A DNA stretch of 64,000 nucleotides from assembly GCA_037974335.1 (NCBI GenBank), contig CM075760.1:13772786-13836785 (forward strand), written 5' to 3'. Shown here piece by piece: positions 34,665 through 46,689 of this stretch (position 1 is its first letter; each line of letters begins with the position of its first letter). The DNA comes from Prionace glauca. Taxonomy: Eukaryota; Chordata; Chondrichthyes; Carcharhiniformes; Carcharhinidae. The notes beneath the pieces were generated by a model. That model saw only the letters and a list, made by a program, of their open reading frames with translations. It made no database searches and was not told the origin of the DNA. The position numbers and the translations under genes were made by a program.

Positions 34665-36585
34665 CTGACTCTCTCACCCTCACCCTCACTCACTCACTCA
34701 CCCTCAATCTCTCATCCTCACTCAAACAACTTCACTCACTCACCCTCACTTACCCACCTTTACTCACTGACACACTCTCTCTCACTCACCCTCAATCTCT
34801 CATCCTCACTCAAATAACTTCACTCACTCACCCTCAATCTCTCATCCGCACTCAAATAACTTCACTCACTCACCCTCACTTACCCACCTTTACTCACTGA
34901 CACACTCTCTCTCACTCACCCTCAATCTCTCATCCTCACTCAAAAAACGTCACTCACTCACCCTCCTTTCCTCACTGACACATTCTCTCTCACTCACCCT
35001 CACTCACTCACCCTCACACACTCAACCACAATCACTCATCCCCAATCACTCACCCTCACTCACTCACCCTCATTCACGCTTACTCACTCATGCTCACTCA
35101 CTCACCCTTGCTCACTCATCCACCCTCACACACACTCCCTCACACTCACTCCCTCACACACACTCCCTCACACCCTCACCCCCTCTCACTCACCCCCTCT
35201 CACTCACCCCCTCTCACTCACCCCCACTCACTCACCTCCACTCACACATCCCCACTCACTCATCCCCACTCACTCATCCCCACTCACTCATCCCCACTCA
35301 CCCACCCTCACGCACTCGCCCTCACGCACTCAACCTCAGAAACTCACGGATCCTGATTCACCCTGAGTCACTCACACTCACTCACTCACTCATACTCACT
35401 CACTCACTCTCATCCATTCTCACTCACTCGCCCACAAGCACTCACACACCCTCATTCAAGCTCATTCATTCACGCAAACACACGCCCTGATTCACTCATC
35501 CTCACACCCTCACTCACTCACAATCACTCACTCATATTTGCTCACTCACTCTCGTCCATCCTCACTCACCCACGAACACTCATTCAACTTCACTCGTTCA
35601 ACCTCAATCACTCACCCTGACTCACTCATTCTCACACCCTCACTGACTCACTCACATTCACTCACTCTCACACCCTCAGTCACGCACCCACATTCACTCA
35701 CTCACCCTCACGCACTCACCCTCACGCGCCCTCATTAACTCACTGTCACTCAGCCACCCACAGTCATACACCATCACTCACTCAGCCTCACTCACTAAAC
35801 CTCACTCACTGACTTAGACCCTCAGTCAGTCACCAACATTCATACTCACCTTCATTCACTCATCCAACTAATCCGTTCTCACTCACCCAGTCTCACTCAG
35901 TCTCACTCACCCTCACTCATTCACCCCATTCTCTCACACTCACTCACTCACCCCCACAGACTCAACTCAATGACCTTCTCTCTGTCTCTCTCTCACTTAT
36001 GCCACCTCACCCATTCAAACTGACTCAAACTCACACACCTACCTTCACTCACACAAGCTCACATACTCATCATCACTCAACATCACGCAACCTAACTCAC
36101 AAATCCTCAATCACTCATCCTCATCAAACACCTTCACTCACTCACCCTCACTCTCCCACTCATCCACATTCATTCTCCCTCACACACCACCCTCAATAAC
36201 ACACTCTGACTCACTCACTCTCACCCCTGACTTACACAGTTACATTCACTCCCTCATCCTCATTCAATCAATCTCACTCACTTTCACTCACCCACCTCCA
36301 CTAACCTTCAACATCCTCACTCACACTCCCTCATTCTTTCAATCTTGCTTACCTACACTCATCCAGCCACCTTCGCTCACATTCAGCCACGTTCACTCAC
36401 ACACCCTCATTTACTCACGCTCTCTCACCCTCACCCACACTTACTCACCCTCAATCACTCATCCTCACTCAAAGAACTTCACTCACTCACCCTCACTTAC
36501 CCACCTTCCTTCACACATCACTCATCCACTCTGACTCATCTAATCACTCACCCTCACACACTCACATTCTCTCACTCACACTCAC
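34665..36585. repeat. CTCACTCACC-type low-complexity tract, 1.9 kb
   Basis: Degenerate repetition of CTCA/CCCTCACTCA. The plus strand is almost free of G. Confidence 0.95.
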
Positions 36586-36649
36586 TGAATCTGTGTGGGG
36601 AGGGTCTGCAACGAGAGAGAAGAAAGATCTCAAGCTGCAGTTTGGTGTT

Positions 36650-37380
36650 CAAAGGTGGGGGCTGCCCTGGGAGTGCAGAGAGCTGGAGGGAATTGCTGGG
36701 GGCTCGGGGCCAGGGGCAATGACAAAGAGTCAGGGGAGAACAGGAGGCGGGGGAAAGGACAGAGAGCCGGGGTGGGGGTGGGCTGAGAGCCAGGGGAAAC
36801 AGCAGAGAGCTGGGGGAAGGGCCGAGAGGCCGGAGAAAGGGCACATAGCAGGGGAACAGAGCGGAAAGCCGTGGAAAAGAGAAGAGAGAGAGGGGAAAGG
36901 GCAGGGAGCAAGGGGAAAGGGCAGAGAGACCAGGGAAAGGGGAGAGAGCCGAAAGGAAGGGCAGAGAGATGGGGAAAAGTGGAGAAAGACCAGGGAAAGG
37001 GGAGAGAACAAGGAAAAAGGGCGGGGAGGCACGACAAAGGGCAGGGAGGCAGGAGAAAGGGCAGAGAGCCAAGGGACAGGGCAGAGAGCCCAAGGGAAAG
37101 GGCAGGAGAGTCAGGGGGAAAGGTCAGAGAGCTGGGGGAAAGGGGAAAGAGGGTAGGGAGCAGGGACAGAGGGCAGAGAGCTGAGGGACAGCGTAGGGAG
37201 CTGAGGGAAAGAACAGAGAGCCGGGGGAGAGGGCACAGAGCTGGAGGAAAGTGTAGAGAACCAGGTGGAAATACAGAGAGCCGGATAAAAGGGGAAAAGA
37301 GCCACCGTGAAAGGCAGAGACCCAGGGGAAAGGGCAAAGAGCTGGGGAAATGGGCACAGAGGGGGTGATGGATGGCGGAG
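36650..37380 (+). repeat. G/A-rich repeat tract before Cmu1, switch-like
   Basis: About 730 bases of degenerate units of roughly 20-24 bases of the type CAGAGAGCYGGGGGAAAGGG. The coding (non-template) strand is strongly G-rich and C-poor. GAGCTGGGG- or GAGCTGAGG-type words recur (about 36680, 36807, 37128, 37177, 37198, 37237, 37339) and nearly every unit has AGAGC, an AGC deaminase hotspot. It lies about 1 kb before Cmu1, where mammals have Smu. Function is not shown by the sequence. A short part survives in cluster B (about 62070-62215). Confidence 0.75.
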
Positions 37381-37689
37381 TGAGGAGGTTCAGAATAGAG
37401 CTAGCACCACAATCAGCTCATCTGTAATCTCAGTGAATGATGGAGGAGACTTCAGGGCCCAAATGGGAAACTCTTGGTATTAATGTATGATCCGTCAATC
37501 CGTCAATAAATGTTGGATTTATTTGAATTTATAATCACATTTAGAGTTTCCTGATCATTCAGTAAGTATTCATTCCAGAGGTATTTTTGAAGCAAAGTCA
37601 CTAATCTCCGTTTTGTGGAGTGAGAGGCAGTGAGTTGGAGAGAGGAAGGGGCACCAATCAGTTTGAACACAGGCAATTTCTAAAACTAG

Positions 37690-37815
37690 TGTGGAGATGC
37701 CGGAGTGAGGTTGGTGTGGGCACAGTAAGGATTCTCACACACCAGGTTAAAGTCCAACAGGTTTATTTGGAATCACAAACTGTTGGAGCTCCCTCATCAG
37801 GTGAGTGGATAGTCT
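37690..37815 (+). mobile_element. Short dispersed shark repeat
   Basis: GTGTGGAGATGCCGGAGTGA and CCAGGTTAAAGTCCAACAGG with ATCAGGTGAGTGG at the end form an abundant elasmobranch repeat. A fragment lies near 53085-53140. Confidence 0.6.
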
Positions 37816-38147
37816 GAATGAAGGGAGAAGTTCTTCATCACAAAGTATTGTTGTTTGAGAAATAAACAGCGGTTCATCACACACTGCTGTTGTTGAGAAA
37901 TAAATAGTTGCTGCAATATTGGAGACAATCTTTGCTGTTTTCTGTCAATCCAATGAATGACATGTCATTGTGAGACTAACAGAATGTGTATTTTTTCTTC
38001 CTAATTTGATAGAAGTGGAGACAGGGATATGAGTTTCTACAGAGATGACAATTCCCAAATGATAGAAGTAACATCATCGCAAAGGCGGATGAAAGATTTA
38101 ATCGGGAAATATTAGGGATAAGTTCATAATTCAAATCAATGTTGGAG

Positions 38148-38300
38148 ATAGAAACATAGAAAAGAGAAGCTGGAGTAGGCCATTCGGCCCTTGGAGCCTA
38201 CTCCGCCTTTCACTTTGGTCAGAGCTCATCACTATCCTGATCACACCTACTACCCATATCCCTTCATCCCTTTAACACCAAGAGCTATATCTAATATAGA
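38148..38300 (-). mobile_element. LINE tail fragment in the J-C intron
   Basis: GCTGGAGTAGGCCATTCGGC marks a diverged reverse-oriented tail. Confidence 0.6.
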
Positions 38301-38381
38301 AACCTATTTGTAACAATATGTTTGATGACTTAATAAATGCAAGTAAGAGTCTAACTTGTTCAATTGGCTATTCTTTCCCAG

Positions 38382-38681
38382 CGACACCGTCTGCGCCCAC
38401 TCTGTATGGCCTGGTCTCCCCCTGTCAGCAACAGAACTCCGGCGGCTCCATCACCTTCGGATGTTTGGCGATGGATTACCTTCCAGATGTCTCCAAAGTG
38501 ACCTGGAAGAAAAATGGGCAAACGGTCCCCAGTGGGTTTAAGACTTACCCATCAGTGAGAAACACGAAAGGAACCTACACCCTGAGCAGCCAGTTAACCA
38601 TCAGCGACTCAGCGGGAGAATGCCCCAGAATTGACTGTGAGGTTCAACACAACAGCTCAGTCAAGAACATTGAAATACTAT
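38382..38681 (+). CDS. IGHM: IgM heavy constant exon 1 (Cmu1)
   Basis: Acceptor TTCTTTCCCAG, donor CTAT|GTAAGTG; 300 bases, phase 1 at both ends. Reads ATPSAPTLYGLVSPCQ through the Ig fold: Cys in ITFGCLAMDY, Trp in VTWKKNGQ, second Cys in IDCEVQH. Extra Cys residues (SPCQ, ECPR, and the Cys split across the exon end) may serve light-chain or interchain bonds; that is inference. One N-glycosylation site (NSS). Carries the CH1 domain that pairs with the light chain. Confidence 0.96.
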
Positions 38682-38820
38682 GTAAGTGTTATGGAGCTTG
38701 TGTGAAACAGAAACACTGTGGTTAACATGTAGGGCCTTGGTTATAACTCATTTAAATAGATGTGCACATTCCGGCCCTTTGGATTGGTCCAGTTAGTGTC
38801 TATTGACTGCAAATGAGTTA

Positions 38821-39055
38821 GAACATAGAACATAGAACATTACAGCGCAGTACAGGCCATTCGGCTCTCGATGTTGCGCCGACCAGTGGAACCAATCTCA
38901 TGACCCTCTAACCTAAACTATTCCAATGTTATCCATATGCCTATCCACTGACCATTTGAACGCCCTTAAAGTTGGCGAGTCCACAACTGCTGCAGACAGG
39001 GCTTTCCAAGCCCTCTCTACCCTCTGTTGACAAAAGTTTAATTGATCCACATCTT
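38821..39055 (-). mobile_element. LINE 3' end in the Cmu1-Cmu2 intron
   Basis: GAACATAGAACATAGAACAT, then TACAGGCCATTCGGCTCTCG and a reversed C-terminal RT part (PSTLRAFKW-type). It nearly fills the 413-base intron and ends about 40 bases before the acceptor. Confidence 0.75.
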
Positions 39056-39094
39056 CTGCAGGAAATGACTGATCTGTTTTTTTTTTCCCTGAAG

Positions 39095-39409
39095 GCCCTC
39101 CGCCTGTGATCCCTCCAACTCTTATCCTCACCGTGAGTTCCAGTGAAGAAATCTCACACAGGAAATTCGCAATCATCGTCTGTTCAATCATCGATTTCCA
39201 GCCAGGGTCAATGGAAGTGAGTTGGCTGAAGAATGGGGAACCCACGCATTCAGGAATTGTCACCTCTCCCCCCTGTCGATTGAACGGGAACTTCTCGGCC
39301 AGCAGTCGGCTGACAGTCTCCGCTGGGGAATGGTTCAGCAAAGCGGTCTATACCTGCCAGGTCACTCACCGAGGAGACACTCAGAGTCAGAACATCAGCG
39401 TATCTCGGG
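39095..39409 (+). CDS. IGHM: IgM heavy constant exon 2 (Cmu2)
   Basis: Acceptor TTTTCCCTGAAG, donor CGGG|GTAAGA; 315 bases, phase 1 both ends. Starts with a split Cys codon ([12 protein letters not shown]). Ig-fold residues: [27 protein letters not shown]. There is a further Cys in PPCRLNG. N-glycosylation sites NFS and NIS. A partial, about 97 percent identical, copy is in cluster B. Confidence 0.95.
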
Positions 39410-39589
39410 GTAAGAGACTCAAACACAGGACAACATATATCATTCTGATGTTAATCAGAATTAGGGATCTATTCAAGTTGATACAAAGCATTGAACAACT
39501 TGTAAGTTATTGTCCTGTAGTTTGCTGCATTAGGACAATATCTCATTCAGAATTTCATCAGAAAAACAATTTTTTGTTATCCCTTCCTG

Positions 39590-39885
39590 AGATGTGCATT
39601 TATTTCCCAAACCTGAGGGCACTGAAGTGTCATTCACGTTGCTGTGAATCTGGAGTCACATGCATGCCAGGCCAGATAAAGACAGCAGGTTGATTTTGGT
39701 AAGGAACATTGGTGAACTAGGAGGGGTTTTACAGCAATAGCTTCATGAAAACCATTTCAACTTTTAATTATAGATGTTTACAAAATTCAAATTTCATATT
39801 TGCAATGATAGGATTCGAATCTGTGTCCCCAGAGTCTTGCCCTAGGTTATAAGTCCATTGACAACACCATATACTACAGCCTCCC
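39590..39885 (-). mobile_element. tRNA-headed SINE in the Cmu2-Cmu3 intron
   Basis: GAGTCACATGCATGCCAGGC and ATAGGATTCGAATCTGTGTC (reverse B box); same family as 17255-17570. Confidence 0.65.
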
Positions 39886-40325
39886 CTTAAAAGAGTGCCC
39901 CCTTTCGGTTTGAAGCAATATACTGAGTGAGGTGGCCTTGATGTCAGCTTGTTCCTGAGACAGCTGGTAAACTTCGGAGAGACAGTAGGTGTGAGAATGT
40001 TTCATAGGTCACAGCACAGGGGTAAAATATTAGAAAGTGCATCCACCCTATTTATAAACCAACGGTCAGTACTTTTTCCTTGAGTTCAGGATGGTGTGTT
40101 TGTTTGGGAATTCTCCAATTCTGATTCATGGAAATGTTACCGCTGCTCCAATATTTAATACAGGGAATAATTCCATACAGCAAGCTGGCTTCCCATTCGC
40201 CATGGAAGGTGAAAGGCGAGAGTTAGAGATTGATATATTGAAGGCGACTTTGCCTCTTTCAGGCTGAAGACTGCTGTCCTGCTTCTGAAGGGGAACTGGG
40301 GCTCATTTTCATTTCTCATTCACAG

Positions 40326-40634
40326 ATCCTCTCCCGTGCCTTGATACCACAGTGAAGATACAGCCACCACCAATAGAACAGGTCTTACTGGAGGCGACCG
40401 TGACCTTAACTTGCATCATTTCTCATGCTCCTGATGGAGTTAACGTGTCCTGGATCCGAGACAGGAAGTATTTGAAATCAGAGATTGCTGAAAAGCCCGG
40501 AGCGGATCGTGACAGCGTGATCAGCAAATTAAGCATCTCCACACAAGCCTGGCTGAGTGCGGCTGTGTTTGAGTGCGTGGTGAGCCATCAGGATCTGCCG
40601 ACTCCTCTAAGAACATCTATCCACAAGGAAACAG
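40326..40634 (+). CDS. IGHM: IgM heavy constant exon 3 (Cmu3)
   Basis: Acceptor TTCATTCACAG, donor ACAG|GTGAGC; 309 bases, phase 1 both ends. Reads [19 protein letters not shown], with Cys in LTCIISH, Trp in VSWIRDRK and Cys in FECVVSHQD. The Cys in LPCLD near the start is a candidate interchain bond. One glycosylation site (NVS). Confidence 0.96.
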
Positions 40635-40659
40635 GTGAGCTGAGAGATTGAAGCAATAA

Positions 40660-41390
40660 ATGTAGGGTCAACAGCAGGGTTCTGAGCAATGTGGAGGAAC
40701 AGAAAGATCCCGGGGTTCATATCCACAGATCTCTGAAGATTGCCACTCAAGTGGATAGAGCCGTGAAGAAGGCTTAAAGTGTGTTAGTGTTTATTAACAG
40801 GGGGTTAGAGTTTAAGAGCCGTGGGGTTATACTGCAATTGCACAGAGCCTTGGTGAGACCACATTTGGAATATTGTGTGCAGTTCTAGTCACCTCACTAT
40901 AAGAAGGATGTGGAAGCATTGGAGAGAGTGCAGAGGAGATTTACCAGGATGCTGCCTGGTTTGGAGGGTAGGTCTTATGAGGAAAGGTTGAGGGAGCTGG
41001 GGCTTTTCTCTTTAGAACAGAGGAGGATGAGAGACGACTAAATAGAGGTTTATAAGATGGTGAGGGGGATTGATAGAGTGGATGTTCAGAGACTATTTCC
41101 TCGGGTTACTAGGGGGGCATTACTATAAGGTTCATGGTGGGAGATACAGGAGGGATGTCCGAGGTAGATTCTTTACTCAGAGTGTGGTTACGGTGTGGAA
41201 TGCACTGCCTGCTGTGATAGTGGAGTCAGACACTTTAGGAACTTTCAAGCGGTTATTGGATAGATACATGGAGCACACCAGAATGATAGGGAGTGGGAGA
41301 GCTTGATCTTGGGATTGGACATAGCTCGGCACAACATTGAGGGCCAAAGGGCCTGTACTGTGCTGTAATGTTCTATGTTTCTATGTAAAT
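40660..41390 (+). mobile_element. LINE 3' part in the Cmu3-Cmu4 intron
   Basis: Plus-strand decayed RT C-terminus: LVRPHLEYCVQF-like sequence, [20 protein letters not shown] and FFTQSVVTVWNALPAVIVES, then the tail GGGCCTGTACTGTGCTGTAA. Several breaks. About 41575-41660 is another tail fragment (GGGCCGAATGGCCTGATTCT). Confidence 0.85.
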
Positions 41391-41854
41391 GCATCACTGT
41401 GTCTATCTCCAGTGAAAGTGTACTACTCAATAGTTAGTATTCAGTGCATTAATGTTCTCCCCTGAACTAAACGACTCTGGGCCGATTGATATTTTTCTGG
41501 GGAGTTTGATGTGTTGATGAGTGAAAAGTGAACTGTAGGCGATGTTATTGGGTTTAGATTGAAGAAGAAGGGAGGAGCCTGATGTGGAGCATCAAAAACC
41601 AGAAAACCAAAAAGGAAAGTAGATCAGTTGGGCCGAATGGCCTGATTCTGTGCTGTAAACTTTCTGAATCTTTCCAGTCCACCCCCCCTGAGTTATTTGA
41701 GAAAACAATTGTGTTCACCTCTCCTCCAAGCTGCAAATCAAAAATGGGAAGAGTTAAAATCAGAAGCGAAGCACATTTTCCTGAGATTTAACCAGTGGTT
41801 TCATTGTCTCCAGAACTCTCCAGTTTATTGACATTTATTGTACATTTTCTGCAG

Positions 41855-42246
41855 ATCCAAATCCGCGGGAACCGGTCGTCTCTGTCCTCCTGCCCTCGGC
41901 AGAAGACGTCTCCGCTCAGAGTTTCGTCTCCCTCAGCTGCTTAGTGAGAGGTTTCTCCCCCCGAGAGATCTTCGTCAAATGGACCGTCAACGACAAGCCG
42001 GTGAATCCCGGGAACTACAGGAACACCGAGGTGGTGGCGGAGAACGGCGATAGCTCCTTCTTCATGTACAGTCTGTTATCCATTGCAGCAGAGGAATGGT
42101 CCAGTGGCGCTTCTTACTCCTGTGTGGTGGGACATGAAGCCATCCCCTTGAAGATCATCAACAGAACAGTTGACAAATCCAGCGGTAAACCCAGTTTTGT
42201 GAACATTTCCCTTGCACTGATGGACACTGTTAATTCATGTCAATGA
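41855..42246 (+). CDS. IGHM: IgM heavy constant exon 4 (Cmu4) with secretory tail
   Basis: Acceptor TTTTCTGCAG. Reads [19 protein letters not shown], with [19 protein letters not shown] and YSCVVGHEA as Ig-fold residues. After DKSS an internal donor G|GTAAAC at 42185 leads to the membrane exons. Without that splice, reading continues for 20 residues, [20 protein letters not shown], to TGA at 42244. The length, the N-glycosylation site and the penultimate Cys match the mu tail needed for IgM polymers and J-chain binding in jawed vertebrates. Confidence 0.96.
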
Positions 42247-42273
42247 GAGTCACTCACTTCCATTAAAAACTAC

Positions 42274-42288
42274 AATAAAAAGAATAAA
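42274..42288 (+). terminator. Poly(A) signals of secreted IgM
   Basis: Two AATAAA words (42274-42279 and 42283-42288), 28 and 37 bases after the secreted stop codon. Confidence 0.85.
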
Positions 42289-42289
42289 A

Positions 42290-43324
42290 ACATTTTCCTC
42301 TAACAATCAATGAAATACCCAATTGTTTAATTGGTTGTTTTTCAGTTTTACTTCCATATCTTTGATTTTGAGTCAGATATTTTCATGTCTCGGACCCAAC
42401 ATTGTTGAACCAGTGCTCCCAGCGGAGATAGACACTGGGTCAGGGATAGAGTAGAGCACATTCATTACAGGATCCTGCAAAATATCTTCACTGACTTTCC
42501 TCCCGCTGAGGGGAAAACACTCCGACATTTTTAACATGTCTGACACACAAACACAACATTTAGATCTCTGTGTCCCTGTTTCTCTCATTGACCACCTCTT
42601 TAAGCTACTGCACCGCACCCACTGGGAACTGAAGTGAGGGTCACACACAAAAAACATGGAGAAATATTCCCCCCCATCGGATTGAGGGAGAGTGAAATTG
42701 TTAACATCCTGGATTCCCACTAACCCAGCAAAGAGAGGGGAGGAGCAGTAGTTAATCCATGTCCCAAAACTTCCTCAATGAAAAGAGGAGGAATGTCATT
42801 ATTTAATCCACTCACCTCTACCTCCTCAGTGGTTAACACCATCAGTGACATTGTATCACCGGGTAGGGGGAGGGAAACTCTGAGCTCACTCTCCTCCCTC
42901 TCCTGTGTTTGGAAGGGAACATTTCTCTACTATAAGGACCCAGTTGCCAACAGTACAAATTAGTTTCCGGTTTACTTGCTACAGATTTTGAAGTATCATT
43001 ATCTTAATCATTGAAACATATATATAAACTAATGCAACATAATTTAAAATGTCTCAACACTCTTGTTCCTGTTAACCATGTGCTGGCATTGATTTCCCAG
43101 AATACAAATTTAAACAAGTCATAGATTCCTCCCCGGGTTTTAACTGTTCTGTCCCTGAGGTCTCTGAGATACATCAATGAATTATTTCATTCTCTCTCCT
43201 GATATCACCGTGCCCCTCACATAAAATACATTTCTCCAGCAAAACATTGAAAATATGTTCCATTATTCGGGTTGTCTGGATCATATTCACTTCACTATGG
43301 TCGGTGAAACTTGGAGCAACAGTT
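42290..43324. other. Cmu4-TM1 intron, unassigned part
   Basis: No exon or known repeat recognised. Confidence 0.5.
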
Positions 43325-44835
43325 AAAAAAATACACACACTGATAAAACTGCCCAAAACTGTCACAATTATACATACATACATAGGCGTACACACCCACA
43401 CTCACACACTCACACACACACTCACACACTACACACACTGCACAAACACACACTCACACACTATACATTCACACACAATCACACACACACACACACACAC
43501 TCACACACACATACACACACTCACACACTCACACATACAGACACACTACACACTCACACACTCATTCACACACTCACACACTCACACACACAAACACACA
43601 CGCATACACACACACACTCACTCTCACACACACTCACACACACACACTCACACACTACACACTCTCACATACACACACTCACACATACAGACACACTACA
43701 CACTCACACACTCATTCACACACTCATACACACATACACACAGACGCATACACACACAGACGCATACACACACAGACACATGGACACAATTGCACAAATA
43801 CACATACTCATACATATGCACACGAATACAGAATGTTAATATAACACACAAAAGCATACACATACTCCCACACACAGAAATATAGACAGGCACATTCAAA
43901 TACAGACACGGAATGTTACAAATACACAATACACTCAAATACATACACAACAAAAACACAGATACATTCATAAATACAAATACACATACACGGACCAGAA
44001 GAACACACAATATACGCACAAATGAACTCAAACAAGCACAATTCCATAAATACACTAATGGACCACACGCATACAAACAAATATACATGCAGACACAAAT
44101 ACTCCTTCTCTCTTTCTCTTTCGCTCTCTCTGTCCCACACGCACCATGCACACACACACACACACACACACACATGCATGCACAAGGGGGCAGACACCCG
44201 CACACACAGACACGGACTTGTACAAGAAGGCACAAAACAAAACATGCACACAACTTATCAAATATGTACAAACGCATGCAGAACCACATACATACACACA
44301 AGTACACACTTACCTAAACATACGTGACTAGGTACACAGACCCAAACACAAACACATACATGTGTACACACAATACGGACAGATAACATGCATGCAGGTC
44401 TAAAACATACACAAACAGATACACACACTCAAACAAATGCATATTCTCACACGTTCTCGCTGAAATGAATACTGATATAGAGACCCACAATGTTATACAC
44501 ATTATCACTTATACAGGGAAATACGTGTAACAATATTAACACACTGCATATAGATAAACAGAGAGCAAAATATTTTCACACAAACATGTGGATGCAAACA
44601 TTCACATGCTCATACAGAACAGAACACCACAGCACACAATACTACACATGGAAACACAGGTATATGTTGACACATTGTTATAAATAACTATCAAAACGGA
44701 TTTACATGCACTAACATGTTAACAGATATACACACAAATACACGGAGGAACAGACACACACAGAAAGGGAAGGAAACATTACTCGAGTGACAGAAATGCA
44801 CACATTGAAATAGGCAGAAACACGAGCACACGTTA
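43325..44835. repeat. CA-rich tract in the Cmu4-TM1 intron
   Basis: Irregular CACACA, ACACTC and ATACAC runs, 1.5 kb, with a further (CA)n at 45050-45105. Long frames on both strands come only from the repeat. Confidence 0.92.
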
Positions 44836-45672
44836 AGAGTGGCATTAATAAATATACAGAGACTTCACACAATAATAGTCATATATCCATAATGTCTGAA
44901 GAATAAATTGTACAAATTATACAAATTATCCACAATGTCTGAAGAATAAATTATGCACACAGACACAAATCAACAAACACAGACAAATGAATCCTTCATA
45001 CACACAGATTAACTCAGGACCAAAGATTAATGCAGCTCAGGAAGTGTTCACACACACACACACACAGTCTCACACACACACACACGCACACAGACACACA
45101 CACACAATCTTAAATATAAACGGCAGGTAAATGATGAAAGTAAAATTTAAATGTGAATTTGAATGGACACACCCACCGACAACTATCCCAATTCTCAAAA
45201 CACCGCCAAACACGTTGAGAAACTGAATTAAGCTCATGATTTACTAAACATTTCCACTGTAAATAAGCAAAGATTGGAAATTACATCCCAGATCTTAAAC
45301 AGCAGCATTCACAGTTTACAGATCAGTCACCATCTGTGGAAACAATCATTGACAGGGGAATGTTTCTCCAGATCAGTCAGAACATTCTTCAATAAGGGTT
45401 AGTGGCAAATAGTTCAAAATGAACTGATTATCAAGAAAACACCTTCAGTGCTTTCTGACATGGACTCTCCAAGGAATACCAACAAGGATCAGGTGTGAAA
45501 ATAGTTATGGAGATCTGTTACTGAGTGTCCTGAATTTAACAGGAGATATACATTGAAAATTAGACATGAGAATGAATGAACAGTTTATGAAGGAGAAGAG
45601 GGAAAAGAAAACAATGAGATTCCCTGGATAAATAAAGTAATCTAATTCCATTTCCTGGCCTCTGTCCCCTAG

Positions 45673-45800
45673 ACCCCACCGACCGCATCTGGATTGAAGA
45701 CAGTGAGGATGATAACAGCAACATCTGGACAACCGCTTCCACATTCATCGTCCTGTTCTTCCTGAGCATTTTCTACAGCACTGCCGTCACTCTGGTGAAG
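45673..45800 (+). CDS. IGHM: IgM membrane exon 1
   Basis: Acceptor CTGTCCCCTAG, donor AAG|GTGAGA; 128 bases. Reads an acidic linker [19 protein letters not shown] and then the transmembrane helix [20 protein letters not shown] followed by TLVK. The [13 protein letters not shown] pattern is the conserved mu transmembrane signature that contacts CD79. Joined to Cmu4 at phase 1. Confidence 0.97.
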
Positions 45801-45934
45801 GTGAGATGATTCAATTCACTCACATTTCAAACTGGCAGAATGGATTTGAAAAATCTCTCATTGTTTCACTGATTAAAAACATTAATGTCCCGCATCAGAA
45901 ACATCTGCTTCAATATTGCCTCTTTATTTTACAG

Positions 45935-45943
45935 ATCAAATGA
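45935..45943 (+). CDS. IGHM: IgM membrane exon 2, coding part
   Basis: Acceptor TTATTTTACAG followed by ATC AAA TGA, giving a cytoplasmic tail K-I-K after phase-0 joining. Mammalian mu ends KVK, so this is a conservative version. The 3' UTR follows in the same exon. Confidence 0.9.
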   Translation: MK

Positions 45944-46393
45944 TGGGTTGAATTTTGGACGCTGCAGATTTCCCTCAGCTGATTATAAAGATCTGTGTAT
46001 GGCTCCAATACAATATCTGCTCTCGGTGAATCTATCAGTAAATGTCTCTCAGTTTATCATTCTGGATCTGTAACTGAGGCAACAGTAGACATTATTTCAG
46101 TTTTCAGTGTGAAAAGTACGAGGTTGTTTTTTGTTATAATGTTATTGTGGTTAATAGTTTCCCTCCTAGTGTAAAATTAATGTATAAATAATTTCTCATT
46201 CCTTATTCACGTTTGTTAATTCCTCTTTCTATTAAGGATCTGTATTCTCTTTCTGGTTAATGTAACAGATGTACAAATATTGACGGATTCTCTGTACATG
46301 TCTCCTGTTCTCAATGTGACCCTCGATCGCTATGTTCACTTTCCTAACTTTAAAAAAAAACAATTTCGCTGTAAAATATTCTCTGAATTTTTA

Positions 46394-46410
46394 AATAAAT
46401 TTTGAATAAA
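46394..46410 (+). terminator. Poly(A) signals of membrane IgM
   Basis: AATAAA at 46394-46399 and 46405-46410, about 450 bases after the membrane stop codon. Confidence 0.75.
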
Positions 46411-46689
46411 AATTTAACCATCCCGGTCTTGGCTTAATTCCGTTCTCCTAAACCCATCAACTCCGCTCCATTTCCCTATGATCCGGTTTCCCCCCCTTTC
46501 CCAGATAGGCATGTCCCCCCCAGTCATGGGTGGGATGTGGTTGAACTCAGGACCCTTTAGAGACAGAGTCACTGCGCCACCCAGTGACCCACCCGTGTAA
46601 AGACACTTTCATCTCTGCCTTTTTCTGATCAAATCCAGAGACAGAATGAGTGAAGAATGAAGAGAACCTCGGTGAATTCACTCATAAAC

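Larger units (their letters stand above)
26637..46410 (+). other. IgM heavy-chain cluster A (V-D-DJ-Cmu1-4-TM)
   Basis: A complete elasmobranch-type mu cluster: leader and V exons, one free D, a joined D-J, four constant exons, two membrane exons and poly(A) signals for both mRNA forms. Leader-V, J-C1, C1-C2, C2-C3, C3-C4 and C4-TM1 junctions are all phase 1; TM1-TM2 is phase 0. No stop or frame break lies in any exon. The small, self-contained layout is the established cartilaginous-fish arrangement. Confidence 0.95.

Noticed and set aside
32880-36585. CRISPR-like or regulatory array in the regular short repeats
   Set aside because: No direct-repeat/unique-spacer alternation; these are eukaryotic simple repeats.
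36572-37368. Several frames over 100 codons on both strands (up to 235)
   Set aside because: Low-complexity translation of the G/A-rich intron tract.
43247-44307. Frames of 212 and 203 codons rich in His/Thr or Cys/Val
   Set aside because: They lie in the CA-rich tract of the Cmu4-TM1 intron and are repeat translations.
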